Position numbers and translations under genes: made by a program
Notes under the pieces: model-generated
The model's database searches: none
What the model saw: only the letters and a program-made list of their open reading frames with translations
What the model was told of the DNA's origin: nothing
DNA from: an uncultured Clostridia bacterium
GTDB lineage: Bacteria; Bacillota; Clostridia; Oscillospirales; Acutalibacteraceae
DNA: 64,000 nucleotides
Assembly: GCA_946407065.1 (NCBI GenBank)
Contig: CAMJMQ010000001.1
Span: 62,001-126,000, forward strand
Direction: 5' to 3'
Part shown: in pieces, positions 9,672 through 19,076 of the stretch
Layout of the letters: each line of letters begins with the position of its first letter
How positions within the stretch are numbered: the stretch's first letter is position 1

Positions 9672-9705
9672 GATGAACCACTTGTCATATGATATATTAT
9701 AAGTA
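9672..9705 (+). promoter_or_regulatory. Second promoter/operator upstream of the Rrf2 gene
   Basis: TTGATG-N17-TATATT overlapping CACTTGTCATATGATATATTATAAGTA, nearly identical to 8771-8797. Confidence 0.65.
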
Positions 9706-9723
9706 TCAACTGACAAAAGAGGA

Positions 9724-10167
9724 ATGAAAATGCAGATCACCAGCAGATTTACGATCGCCATACACAGTATCGCGCTGATCGAATGTAACAAGGATATGAA
9801 AGTCACGAGCAATATCATCGCGGGGAGCACCAACGTCAATCCCGTGATCGTGCGCGGCGTGCTCTCACAGCTCAAGGAAGCGGGCATCATCCACTCGCGG
9901 CAGGGCGCCAGCGGCATCACGCTGGCAAGACCGCTTGATCAGATCACCTTTTATGACATCTACAAGGCGGTCGACAGCGTCAAGGACGAGGGACTGTTCC
10001 ACTTTCACGAGCACCCGAATCCCGACTGCCCCGTCGGGCGCAACATCCATGCCGCTACGGACAGCCGCCTGACGCAGATCCAGACCACGATGGAGAACGA
10101 GATGAAACAGATCAAGCTCAGCGACGTGGTGAGCGACGTACAGATGAACATCAAAGAGGGGAATTGA
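9724..10167 (+). CDS. Rrf2-family transcriptional regulator, YwnA-like
   Basis: Winged-helix N-terminus with NPVIVRGVLSQLKEAGII; NPDCPVGRNIH near the C-terminus; lacks the three-Cys Fe-S motif of IscR. Confidence 0.88.
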   Translation: MKMQITSRFTIAIHSIALIECNKDMKVTSNIIAGSTNVNPVIVRGVLSQLKEAGIIHSRQGASGITLARPLDQITFYDIYKAVDSVKDEGLFHFHEHPNPDCPVGRNIHAATDSRLTQIQTTMENEMKQIKLSDVVSDVQMNIKEGN

Positions 10168-10168
10168 G

Positions 10169-10666
10169 ATGCAGGACTTTATCTATAAACCGACCGACAA
10201 CGGCACCTACGCCGTGGTGGGCTATCAGGGCGATGAAACGAATGTGAAGATCCCCGACAGCTACGGCGGCGGTGTGATCTCCGTGATCGGCGACAAGCTG
10301 TTCAGCGGTCACAAGGAGATCGAATCCGTCTCGATCCCCGACACCGTGACCGATATGGGCGAGTTCGTCTTTGACGGATGTGTGAATCTTCGCCAAATTG
10401 ACCTGCCCGAAAACCTCGAATGCTTATGGGGCTATACCTTTGTGCGGTGCGGGATCGAGGCAATCACCCTGCCCGATCAACTGGTCACCCTGCCCCCGTT
10501 CGCGTTCAAGGACTGCAAGAACCTGAAAAAGGTCGTCTGCGGCAAGGGGCTTAAGAAGATCTATTCATGGGTATTCTCAGGGTGCGACAGCTTTGAGGAG
10601 CTCGTCAAAAACGAGATCGTGGAAGTCAGCGAAAAGGCATTTGACACAAAGGAGCTGAACACATAA
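10169..10666 (+). CDS. BspA-type leucine-rich repeat (LRR_5) protein, predicted cytoplasmic
   Basis: Repeats such as IESVSIPDTVTDMGEFVFDGCVNLRQIDLPENL; no signal peptide; starts 2 nt after the Rrf2 gene ends. Confidence 0.85.
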   Translation: MQDFIYKPTDNGTYAVVGYQGDETNVKIPDSYGGGVISVIGDKLFSGHKEIESVSIPDTVTDMGEFVFDGCVNLRQIDLPENLECLWGYTFVRCGIEAITLPDQLVTLPPFAFKDCKNLKKVVCGKGLKKIYSWVFSGCDSFEELVKNEIVEVSEKAFDTKELNT

Positions 10667-11685
10667 TGAAGGAAAAATACTCTTACCTGCCGAACGGTTA
10701 TCAGGAGACCATCAAAAACGGCTTGAACGCCCTGCGCGTATTCAGCCGCGCTTCCAACGGCGTCGGTACACAGGAAGAACAGCTCGAGCGGCTGAAAAAG
10801 GAGATAGATGCCGCGGACGCGATCGTGATCGGCGCAGGCGCGGGACTGAGCACCTCGGCGGGACTGACCTACAGCGGCGAGCGCTTTGAGCACTATTTCT
10901 TCGATTTCAAGCGCCGCTTCGGGATCAAGGACATGTACTCGGGCGGCTTCTACCCCTTCCCCGATGACGAGACCCGCTGGGCGTGGTGGGCACGACACAT
11001 CTATTTCAACCGTTACATCGACGCGCCCAAACCCGTTTATCGCGAGCTGCTGGAGCTGGTCAAGGGCAAAAACTACTTTGTCATCACGACGAACGTGGAT
11101 CATCAATTCCAACGCGCGGGCTTTGACAAAAGCCGCCTGTTCTATACACAGGGCGATTACGGGCTGTTCCAATCCGTGAACCGCAGCCTGCAAAAGACCT
11201 ATGACAACGAGGACTGGGTCATGCGGGCGATGGCGGCACAGGGCTTTGTCAGGGATGAGAACGGCGTGTTCCAAGTGCCCGAGGATCGACAAATCACCAT
11301 GCGGATCCCGACCGAGCTGATCCCGAAGTGTCCCGATGACGGCAGTAGCGTGGTGATGAACCTGCGCAGTGACGACAGCTTTGTCGAGGACGAGGGCTGG
11401 CACAGAGCGTCGGCGGCGTACTACGATTTTCTCAAAAAGCACGAAAACGATCGCGTGCTCTATCTGGAGCTCGGCGTCGGCGGCAATACCCCGGTCATCA
11501 TCAAGTATCCGTTCTGGCAGATGACGCTCGCGAATGACAAGGCGACCTATGCCTGTCTGAATTACAGCGAAGCCGACTGTCCCGAGGAGATCGCCGTGCA
11601 GTCGATCTGCGTCAGCGCGGATATCGGCGCGGTTTTGGATCGATTGAAAGCACAAACGGGGACATCCCCTATAACAAAAGCGTGA
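10666..11685 (+). CDS. SirTM-like (class M) sirtuin, probable protein ADP-ribosyltransferase
   Basis: GAGAGLSTSAGLTYSG, TTNVDHQFQRAG, FYTQGDYG with Gln at the usual catalytic His position; overlaps the LRR stop codon by 1 nt (TAATG). Confidence 0.82.
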   Translation: MKEKYSYLPNGYQETIKNGLNALRVFSRASNGVGTQEEQLERLKKEIDAADAIVIGAGAGLSTSAGLTYSGERFEHYFFDFKRRFGIKDMYSGGFYPFPDDETRWAWWARHIYFNRYIDAPKPVYRELLELVKGKNYFVITTNVDHQFQRAGFDKSRLFYTQGDYGLFQSVNRSLQKTYDNEDWVMRAMAAQGFVRDENGVFQVPEDRQITMRIPTELIPKCPDDGSSVVMNLRSDDSFVEDEGWHRASAAYYDFLKKHENDRVLYLELGVGGNTPVIIKYPFWQMTLANDKATYACLNYSEADCPEEIAVQSICVSADIGAVLDRLKAQTGTSPITKA

Positions 11686-11707
11686 GGTATCATCCTCACG
11701 CTTTTCT
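11677..11707 (+). terminator. Terminator after the sirtuin gene
   Basis: AAAAGCGTGAGGTATCATCCTCACGCTTTT. Confidence 0.8.
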
Positions 11708-11749
11708 TTCACTCATCTCACGCAAACAGGAGTCGGATAAACCGACCGA

Positions 11750-12529
11750 TCAGTTCTTCAACAGGTTGCGATAGATATTGAGGTCGTCATCCTTGAACAC
11801 ATTGAAGATGACCTTACTATCGCTGCCTGTTGTTTTTTTATACTCTTTGACCGTTGAGACGGCGATCTGTGCCGCCTCGCGTTGCGGGAATCCGAACACA
11901 CCTGTGGAGATACAGCAGAACGCGATGCTCTCACAGCTGTTTTCTTCCGCGAGCCGCAAGCAAGAGAGGTAGCAGTTTTTCAGCAGCTCACAGTGTTCCT
12001 CGGTGAGCCTGCCGCTGACGATCGGGCCGACCGTATGCAGCACATATTTGCACGGCAGGTTATAGCCGGGCGTGATCTTCGCCTGACCCGTCGGCTCCTC
12101 GTGCCCCTGCTCGCGCATGAACTCATAGCACTTGTAGCGCAGGGACAGTCCCGCGGCACTGTGGATGCAGTTATCGATGCAATTGTGCAGAGGGACAAAG
12201 CACCCGAGCATTTGGCTGTTCGCGGCGTTGACGATCGCGTCGCAAGAGAGGGTGGTGATGTCACCCTGCCACAGATAGAGATCGCCGTCAACAGGCGACA
12301 GATCCTCGAGGTACGTGATCCCCCTGTCGGCGATATCCTGCTTTAAATACTCGCCCTCGATCCTTCGGTATTCCTCGTCGATCGGCGCGGGCTCCCATAC
12401 GTTCATCATCGCGCGCAAGAGGCGCTTTTGCTCCGCAGAGGTCATCTGCTCCGCCGCGTATTCATCAAATCGTCTGTCCTTCTGCCCGAGTGTCTTGATC
12501 AGATACAATCGACGTTCTGTCTGGGTCAT
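11750..12529 (-). CDS. Zn-type macrodomain protein (probable protein-ADP-ribose hydrolase)
   Basis: GDITTLSCDAIVNAANSQMLGCFVPLHNCIDNCIHSAAG and ISTGVFGFP motifs. Confidence 0.88.
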   Translation of the reverse strand: MTQTERRLYLIKTLGQKDRRFDEYAAEQMTSAEQKRLLRAMMNVWEPAPIDEEYRRIEGEYLKQDIADRGITYLEDLSPVDGDLYLWQGDITTLSCDAIVNAANSQMLGCFVPLHNCIDNCIHSAAGLSLRYKCYEFMREQGHEEPTGQAKITPGYNLPCKYVLHTVGPIVSGRLTEEHCELLKNCYLSCLRLAEENSCESIAFCCISTGVFGFPQREAAQIAVSTVKEYKKTTGSDSKVIFNVFKDDDLNIYRNLLKN

Positions 12530-12618
12530 GGTTTCACTCTCCCCTGTTGATTTCACCTTGATTGTACCACTATCGTCCGATGAAGTAAAGCGTTTTCGGC
12601 TCAGCTGATGGAAGTAAC

Positions 12619-12649
12619 AAAAAAGCAGGCGTATGATACGCCTGCTTTC
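12619..12649 (-). terminator. Terminator of the pyrophosphatase gene
   Basis: AAAAGCAGGCGTATGATACGCCTGCTTT. Confidence 0.75.
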
Positions 12650-12679
12650 TTATCATATTAGAATTTGCAGTGACTACGA

Positions 12680-14812
12680 TCAGCCGAGGATATGGAACTG
12701 AACGACCAGCGCCGCGAATACGATGGAGACCATCGAGAGCAGCTTGATGAGGATGTTGATGGAGGGACCCGAGGTATCCTTGAAAGGATCGCCTACAGTG
12801 TCGCCGACAACAGCCGCCTTGTGCTGATCGCTACCCTTGCCGCCGTGGTTGCCCGCCTCGATATACTTCTTGGCGTTATCCCACGCGCCGCCGGAGTTAC
12901 TCATAAAGATCGCCATCAAAAAGCCCGAAGCAGTCGCGCCCGCGAGCATACCGACAACGCCGTAGAAGCCCAGTACCAGACCGACAACGACCGGAACAAC
13001 GATCGCGATAATAGTGGGCAGGATCATCTCTTTCAGAGAAGAACGCGAGCACATGTCAACGCACTTCGCGTAGTCGGGATCCGCCTTGCCTTCCATCAAG
13101 CCCTTGATGTTCTTGAACTGGCGGCGCACCTCGATAACAACGCTCTGTGCTGCTCTGCCGACAGCGTCCATGGTGAGCGCCGCAAAAACAAAGGGCAGGC
13201 ACGCGCCGATGAACAGACCGATCAGAACCAGCGGGTTCATGACGCTGAACTGCTGCATGGGATCGACATTCTCAGCGAGCTTATCAAAGCCGCCGACTTC
13301 CTTGACCTTTTCGATATAGGAAGCGATCAGCGCCAAAGCGGTCAGCGCCGCGGAGCCGATCGCGAAGCCCTTACCGGTAGCGGCAGTGGTGTTGCCCAGA
13401 GAATCGAGGGCGTCGGTACGCTCACGAACCTCAGGCTCCAGACCGCTCATCTCAGCGATACCGCCGGCGTTATCCGCTACGGGGCCGTAAGCGTCGGTCG
13501 CGAGGGTGATACCCAGCGTGGACAGCATACCGACCGCCGCCAGCGCGATACCGTACAGACCTCTGTTGATACCGCCGTCAACGCCGATCGCGCCGCCGGA
13601 TACAAAGAACGCTACCAGTACCGCAACGCCGACGATGATGATCGGCAGAGCGGTGGACAGCATACCCAGACCCAAGCCGCCGATGATGATGGTGGCGGAG
13701 CCGGTCTCGGATTTCGACGCCAGATTCTTGGTGGGCTTATACGTATCGGAGGTGAAATACTCCGTGGATTTACCGATCAGTACACCCGCGATCAAACCGG
13801 CGAGAACCGCAAAGTACATCTTCCAGTTCTCAGCGCCGAGGATATAATAGATCAGCGGGAACGCCGCGACAGCGATCAGGATCGCCGCGAGGTTGGTACC
13901 GCGTGAGAGCGCCTTCAAGAGCAGCTTTTGCTCGGTCTTCTCACCGGTGCGGACAAAGAAGGTACCGATGATAGAGCACAAAATACCGAGTGCCGCCATG
14001 ATCATCGGGATCGCCATCGCCTTGAACTGCATGTCGCTGTTACCGGAAAAGGCAGCGACGCCTAGTGCCGCGCAGGAGATAACGGAGCCGACATAGCTCT
14101 CGTACAGGTCAGCGCCCATACCGGCTACGTCACCGACGTTGTCGCCTACGTTATCGGCGATAACGGCGGGGTTACGGGGGTCATCCTCGGGGATACCGGC
14201 TTCGACCTTACCGACCAGGTCGGCGCCGACGTCGGCAGCCTTGGTGAAGATACCGCCGCCGACACGGGCAAACAGCGCCATACTGGACGCGCCCATACCG
14301 AAGGTCAGCATCGCGGAGGTGATGCCCGCCGCATCGAGCTTAAATACAAACTTCAACAGGGTGAACCAGATCGAAATGTCGAGCAGTCCCAGACCGACGA
14401 CGGTGAAGCCCATAACGGAGCCCGCCGAGAAAGCGACTCTCAGGCCCTTGTTCAATCCGGTACGGCAGGCGTTCGCGGTACGCGCGTTCGCCGCCGTCGC
14501 GATCTTCATGCCGATAAAGCCCGACAGACCCGAGAAGAAGCCGCCCGTGACAAAGGCGAAGGGTACATAGGGGGTCAGCAGTCCGAAGATCGCCATCGCG
14601 CCCAGGATCAGGAACATCACAGCAAAGAAGATCAGTACGATGGTGTACTGTCTTTTCAGATATGCGTTCGCGCCCGAACGGATGGAAGCGGAAATTTTCT
14701 TCATCCTGTCTGTACCTTCATCGAAGCTCATGACGCGCTTTGCCATGATCACAGCAAAGACAAGCGCGAGGAGCGAACCGACGAAGATCGCAATTACAAG
14801 ATACAATTCCAT
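12680..14812 (-). CDS. hppA: Membrane-bound ion-translocating pyrophosphatase, K+-dependent type
   Basis: Multi-TM; DVGADLVGKVEAGIPEDDPRNPAVIADNVGDNVGD; GNTTAATGKGFAIGSAAL has Ala at the K+-dependence position. Confidence 0.95.
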   Translation of the reverse strand: MELYLVIAIFVGSLLALVFAVIMAKRVMSFDEGTDRMKKISASIRSGANAYLKRQYTIVLIFFAVMFLILGAMAIFGLLTPYVPFAFVTGGFFSGLSGFIGMKIATAANARTANACRTGLNKGLRVAFSAGSVMGFTVVGLGLLDISIWFTLLKFVFKLDAAGITSAMLTFGMGASSMALFARVGGGIFTKAADVGADLVGKVEAGIPEDDPRNPAVIADNVGDNVGDVAGMGADLYESYVGSVISCAALGVAAFSGNSDMQFKAMAIPMIMAALGILCSIIGTFFVRTGEKTEQKLLLKALSRGTNLAAILIAVAAFPLIYYILGAENWKMYFAVLAGLIAGVLIGKSTEYFTSDTYKPTKNLASKSETGSATIIIGGLGLGMLSTALPIIIVGVAVLVAFFVSGGAIGVDGGINRGLYGIALAAVGMLSTLGITLATDAYGPVADNAGGIAEMSGLEPEVRERTDALDSLGNTTAATGKGFAIGSAALTALALIASYIEKVKEVGGFDKLAENVDPMQQFSVMNPLVLIGLFIGACLPFVFAALTMDAVGRAAQSVVIEVRRQFKNIKGLMEGKADPDYAKCVDMCSRSSLKEMILPTIIAIVVPVVVGLVLGFYGVVGMLAGATASGFLMAIFMSNSGGAWDNAKKYIEAGNHGGKGSDQHKAAVVGDTVGDPFKDTSGPSINILIKLLSMVSIVFAALVVQFHILG

Positions 14813-15293
14813 TTGTTCTACGTCTCCTTTCTGATACCGCACTTTGACAAAAAAGAATGAGTGTCACGCATTTTCGCCGCCGTTTGGTACGTTTCGTGCC
14901 GCATTTTTGCAGGAACAGACCCGCAATCCTGCAAGCAACGATTTTACGTAACCATTATTTTACTATAATAAAGCGGAATAGTCAAGAATAAAACCGCCGA
15001 TTCCCGTTGCCAAAACACCTCAATTTTCGGCGGATTCGTCATAAAAATTTGTGGCGTGTCACCATTTTAGCGCCGTATTCGAATGATAATGCGGATCGAT
15101 ACGGATGAAAAAGCCGATCGGTTGTGTAAAACGGGAGACAGGACAATCAGGAATACAGCGCGCGGCTCGACATCATTATTTATCAATAACAGTACAAAAT
15201 AAGCTGTTTTTGTATTGCCTGAAAAAACCGAATGTGATATAATATTTGAATATCGATTTATCGAGTTATAATCGAGTTAAGGAAGGTATGCTT

Positions 15294-17054
15294 ATGAAAT
15301 CTATCATGCGACATTTCACGGCGCGTGACTGGGTCGCCACCGCCGGCGCGGTGGTACTGATCGCGCTTTCCGTATGGCTGGAGCTCTTGATGCCCGACTA
15401 CATGAAGAACATCACCGAGCTGTTGATCACGCCGGGCTCCACCGTCCCCGACATCCTGTGGGCAGGGGGCAAGATGCTGCTGTGCGCCTTGGCAAGTCTG
15501 GTGGTCAGCGTGCTGGTCACGGTGATCTCGGGCTATCTTGCCGCGAACTACTCGTTCAATGTGCGCGCCAAGCTCTATGACGCGGTCGAGGGCTTCTCCA
15601 TGGCGGAGATCAACCGCTTCTCCACCGCCTCGCTGATCACCCGCTCCACCAACGACATCACGCAGGTACAGACCATCATCGTATTCGGTCTGTTCGTCAT
15701 CGTGCGCGCGCCGCTGATGGCGGTGCTGGCGATCTCGAAGATCGCCGACCACAGCTCCGAGTGGACGATCTCGGCGGGCGTTGCCGTCGTGCTGGTCATC
15801 ATCATTCTGGCGATCTGCTTCATCTTCGCGCATCCGCTGTTCAAGCGCATCCAGACCCTGACCGACAACATCAACCGCATCACCCGCGAGAACCTGACCG
15901 GTCTGCGCGTGGTACGCGCCTACAACGCCGAGGATTACCAGAAGAACAAATTTGAGCAGGCGAACAAAGACCTGACGAACAACAACATGAAGGCGCACCG
16001 CATCATGTCGATCATGATGCCGTCGATGATGCTGATCATGAACGGGATGAGCCTGGTCGTCTACTGGATCGGCGCCTATCTGATCGACGGCGCGCCGCTG
16101 ATGGAAAAGGGGCAGCTCTTCCTCGACATGACCGTGTTCTCGCAATACGCGCTGATGGTCATCATGGCGTTCATGATGCTGAACATGATCTTTATCATGG
16201 GACCGCGCTCCCTCGTCGCCGCCAAGCGTATCAACGAGGTCATCGACACCGAAAGCTCCGTCACCGACGGCAAAGGCGTGGATCATACCGAAAAAGTCGG
16301 CGAGATCGAATTCAGGAACGTCTGCTTCCGCTATCCCGACGCGGCGGATGATGTGCTGAAAAACATCAGCTTCACCGCCAAAAAGGGCGAGACCGTCGCG
16401 ATCATCGGCTCGACCGGCTGCGGCAAATCCACGATGATCAACCTGATCCCGCGCTTTTATGACGCGACCGTGGGCGAGGTGCTGGTGGACGGCGTGAACG
16501 TCAAAGAATACACACTCGAACAGCTCCACAACAAGATCGGCTATGTGCCCCAGAGAGCGGTACTCTTAGCCGGTACGATCAACACCAATATCGCGATGGG
16601 CGACAACGGCACCGAGGGCTATACGCAGGAGGACGTCATGCGCGCCGCCGAGATCGCGCAAGCAAAGGACTATATCGAAAATTACTCCGACGGCTATGAG
16701 CACCCTGTCGCGCAGGGCGGCTCCAACCTCAGCGGCGGACAGAAGCAGCGCGTCTGTATCGCGCGCGCTGTGTGCCGCAAGCCCGAGATCCTGATCTTTG
16801 ACGACAGCTTCTCGGCGCTCGACTACAAAACCGACCGTGAGCTGCGTGAATCCTTGAAAAAGGAGACCGCGGGCACGACCAACATCATTGTCGCTCAGCG
16901 TATCGGCACCATCAAGGACGCCGACAAGATCATCGTCCTCGACGAGGGCAGGATCGCCGCGATCGGCAAGCACAAGGAGCTGCTCAAGACCTGTCAGATC
17001 TATCACGAGATCGGACTGTCACAGCTCGGAGAGGAGGAGCTGAACAATGTCTGA
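15294..17054 (+). CDS. ABC exporter half-transporter (TMD-NBD), degenerate catalytic site
   Basis: IGSTGCGKSTMINL, LSGGQKQR, Walker B ILIFDDS with Asp in place of catalytic Glu. Confidence 0.9.
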   Translation: MKSIMRHFTARDWVATAGAVVLIALSVWLELLMPDYMKNITELLITPGSTVPDILWAGGKMLLCALASLVVSVLVTVISGYLAANYSFNVRAKLYDAVEGFSMAEINRFSTASLITRSTNDITQVQTIIVFGLFVIVRAPLMAVLAISKIADHSSEWTISAGVAVVLVIIILAICFIFAHPLFKRIQTLTDNINRITRENLTGLRVVRAYNAEDYQKNKFEQANKDLTNNNMKAHRIMSIMMPSMMLIMNGMSLVVYWIGAYLIDGAPLMEKGQLFLDMTVFSQYALMVIMAFMMLNMIFIMGPRSLVAAKRINEVIDTESSVTDGKGVDHTEKVGEIEFRNVCFRYPDAADDVLKNISFTAKKGETVAIIGSTGCGKSTMINLIPRFYDATVGEVLVDGVNVKEYTLEQLHNKIGYVPQRAVLLAGTINTNIAMGDNGTEGYTQEDVMRAAEIAQAKDYIENYSDGYEHPVAQGGSNLSGGQKQRVCIARAVCRKPEILIFDDSFSALDYKTDRELRESLKKETAGTTNIIVAQRIGTIKDADKIIVLDEGRIAAIGKHKELLKTCQIYHEIGLSQLGEEELNNV

Positions 17055-18930
17055 GAACAAGACTCCCTCCACCGAAAAGGTATACATCAAAAAGCAGCGC
17101 GAGGCGCTGATCGGTATCGACAGCAAGCGTCCGCAGGCGAGAAAGGGCATGGGCGGCCCCCGCGGCGTCGTCACCGAAAAATCGGATAACTTCGGCGCAT
17201 CCTGGAAGAAGCTGCTCGACTATGCCAAGCCCCAGATGCCCGCGATCATCGTCGCGATGACCTGCGCCGTCATCGGCACCATCATCTCGCTGATCGGCCC
17301 CAAGCAGATCCAGAAAATCACCGACCTGATCACACAGGGCATCACCGGCACCATCGACCTCGACGCGGTGACCTCCACCAGCGTCTTCCTGATGATCCTG
17401 TACGGGATCAGCTGGCTGATGAACTTCGTCCAGCACTTCATCATGGCGACCGTCGCGCCGACCGTGAGCAGCCGCATGCGCACGGACATCACCAACAAGA
17501 CCAACCGTCTGCCGCTGCGATACTTCGACTCCACCCCGTTCGGCGACATCCTCAGCCGTATCACCAACGATATTGACACCATCGAGCGCACGCTGAACCT
17601 CAGTATCGCGCAGTTCATCACCTCGATCGCGCTGTTCTTCGGCTCGGCACTGATGATGTTCCTCACCAACTGGATCATGGCGCTGACCGCGATCTTCGCG
17701 TCCTTCCTCGGCTTCTTTATGATGTCCGCCATCATGAAGAAGTCCCAGCTCCACTTCAACCGCCAGCAGCGCCACCTCGGCGCGATCAACGGTCATGTTG
17801 AAGAGATCTACGCGGGTCACAACATCGTCAAGGCGTATAACTATGAGAAGGACAGCAAAGAGGAATTCAGCCGCATCAACCGCCATCTGCGCGACAGCGT
17901 GTTCAAGTCCACGGCGCTCTCCGGCGTGATGCAGCCGCTGATGACCTTCATCGGTAACCTCGGCTTTGTCGCGGTATTCGTCGTGGGCACCCTGCTCGCG
18001 AAGAACGAGGTCATCACCTTCGGCGTCATCATCGAATTCACCATCTATGTCCGCCTGTTCACCCAGCCGCTCCAGCAGCTGGCACAGAGCTTCTCGAGCA
18101 TGCAGAGTACCGCCGCGGCGGCTGACCGCGTGTTCGAATACCTCGGCGAGGAAGAGCTCCCCGACGAGAGCAAGAAGACCCGCCGCCTCGACAGCGTCAA
18201 GGGTAATGTGCGCTTTGAGCATGTGCGCTTCGGCTACAACCCCGACAAAATCATCATCAACGACTTTTCCGTCGACATCAAGGCGGGGCAAAAGGTGGCG
18301 ATCGTCGGCCCGACCGGCGCGGGCAAAACTACCATCGTCAACCTGCTGATGCGCTTCTATGAGCTCAACTCCGGACGTATCTACATCGACGACGTCCCCA
18401 TCGACGAGCTCACGAGAGAGAACGTGCACGAGCTGTTCTGCATGGTATTGCAGGACACATGGCTATTTGAGGGCACGGTACGCGAGAACCTCGCCTACAG
18501 CAAAGAGGGCGTGACGGATGAACAGCTCGAGCGCGCGTGTAAGGCGGTCGGCATCCACCACTTTATCCACACTCTCCCCCACGGCTATGACACCGTACTG
18601 GATGATAAGGCGAGCCTGTCGGCAGGACAAAAGCAGCAGCTGACTATCGCGCGCGCGATGATCGAGAACGCGCCCCTGCTGATCCTCGACGAGGCGACCT
18701 CGTCCGTCGACACCCGTACCGAACGCATCATCCAAAAGGCGATGGACGGCTTGACCGAGGGCAGAACGAGCTTTGTCATCGCTCACCGCCTGTCCACGAT
18801 CAAGAATTCCGATCTGATCCTCGTCCTCAAGGACGGCGACATCATCGGCGCGGGCACCCACGAAGAACTGCTCGCCGAGGGAGACTTCTACGCCGACCTG
18901 TACAACAGCCAGTTTGAGCAAAGCGCGTAA
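17047..18930 (+). CDS. ABC exporter half-transporter (TMD-NBD), canonical catalytic Glu
   Basis: VGPTGAGKTTIVNL, LSAGQKQQ, LLILDEATSSVD; 8 bp overlap with the preceding gene. Confidence 0.92.
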   Translation: MSENKTPSTEKVYIKKQREALIGIDSKRPQARKGMGGPRGVVTEKSDNFGASWKKLLDYAKPQMPAIIVAMTCAVIGTIISLIGPKQIQKITDLITQGITGTIDLDAVTSTSVFLMILYGISWLMNFVQHFIMATVAPTVSSRMRTDITNKTNRLPLRYFDSTPFGDILSRITNDIDTIERTLNLSIAQFITSIALFFGSALMMFLTNWIMALTAIFASFLGFFMMSAIMKKSQLHFNRQQRHLGAINGHVEEIYAGHNIVKAYNYEKDSKEEFSRINRHLRDSVFKSTALSGVMQPLMTFIGNLGFVAVFVVGTLLAKNEVITFGVIIEFTIYVRLFTQPLQQLAQSFSSMQSTAAAADRVFEYLGEEELPDESKKTRRLDSVKGNVRFEHVRFGYNPDKIIINDFSVDIKAGQKVAIVGPTGAGKTTIVNLLMRFYELNSGRIYIDDVPIDELTRENVHELFCMVLQDTWLFEGTVRENLAYSKEGVTDEQLERACKAVGIHHFIHTLPHGYDTVLDDKASLSAGQKQQLTIARAMIENAPLLILDEATSSVDTRTERIIQKAMDGLTEGRTSFVIAHRLSTIKNSDLILVLKDGDIIGAGTHEELLAEGDFYADLYNSQFEQSA

Positions 18931-19055
18931 GCGCTTTGCAACGATGTTTCGCTTTGCGAAGTGAAGGGACTGCGTTGTGATGTTCGCCGCGTTGCGGCGA
19001 GTGAAGTTTGCCTTACGGCACGTAATCGGCGGGCTTTGCCCGCACCCATTGATAA
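18921..19055. repeat. Run of small variable hairpins separated by short GTGAAG/GATGT linkers
   Basis: TTCGCTTTGCGAA-GTGAAG..., TCGCCGCGTTGCGGCGA-GTGAAG, TTTGCCTTACGGCA, CGGGCTTTGCCCG. Confidence 0.55.
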
Positions 19056-19076
19056 ATAGTAAAGAGGTTCCATTGT

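Noticed and set aside
15258-18429. Large minus-strand ORFs (423 aa and 481 aa) opposite the ABC exporter genes
   Set aside because: Mirror ORFs rich in D/H/R/V; the plus strand encodes conserved ABC motifs
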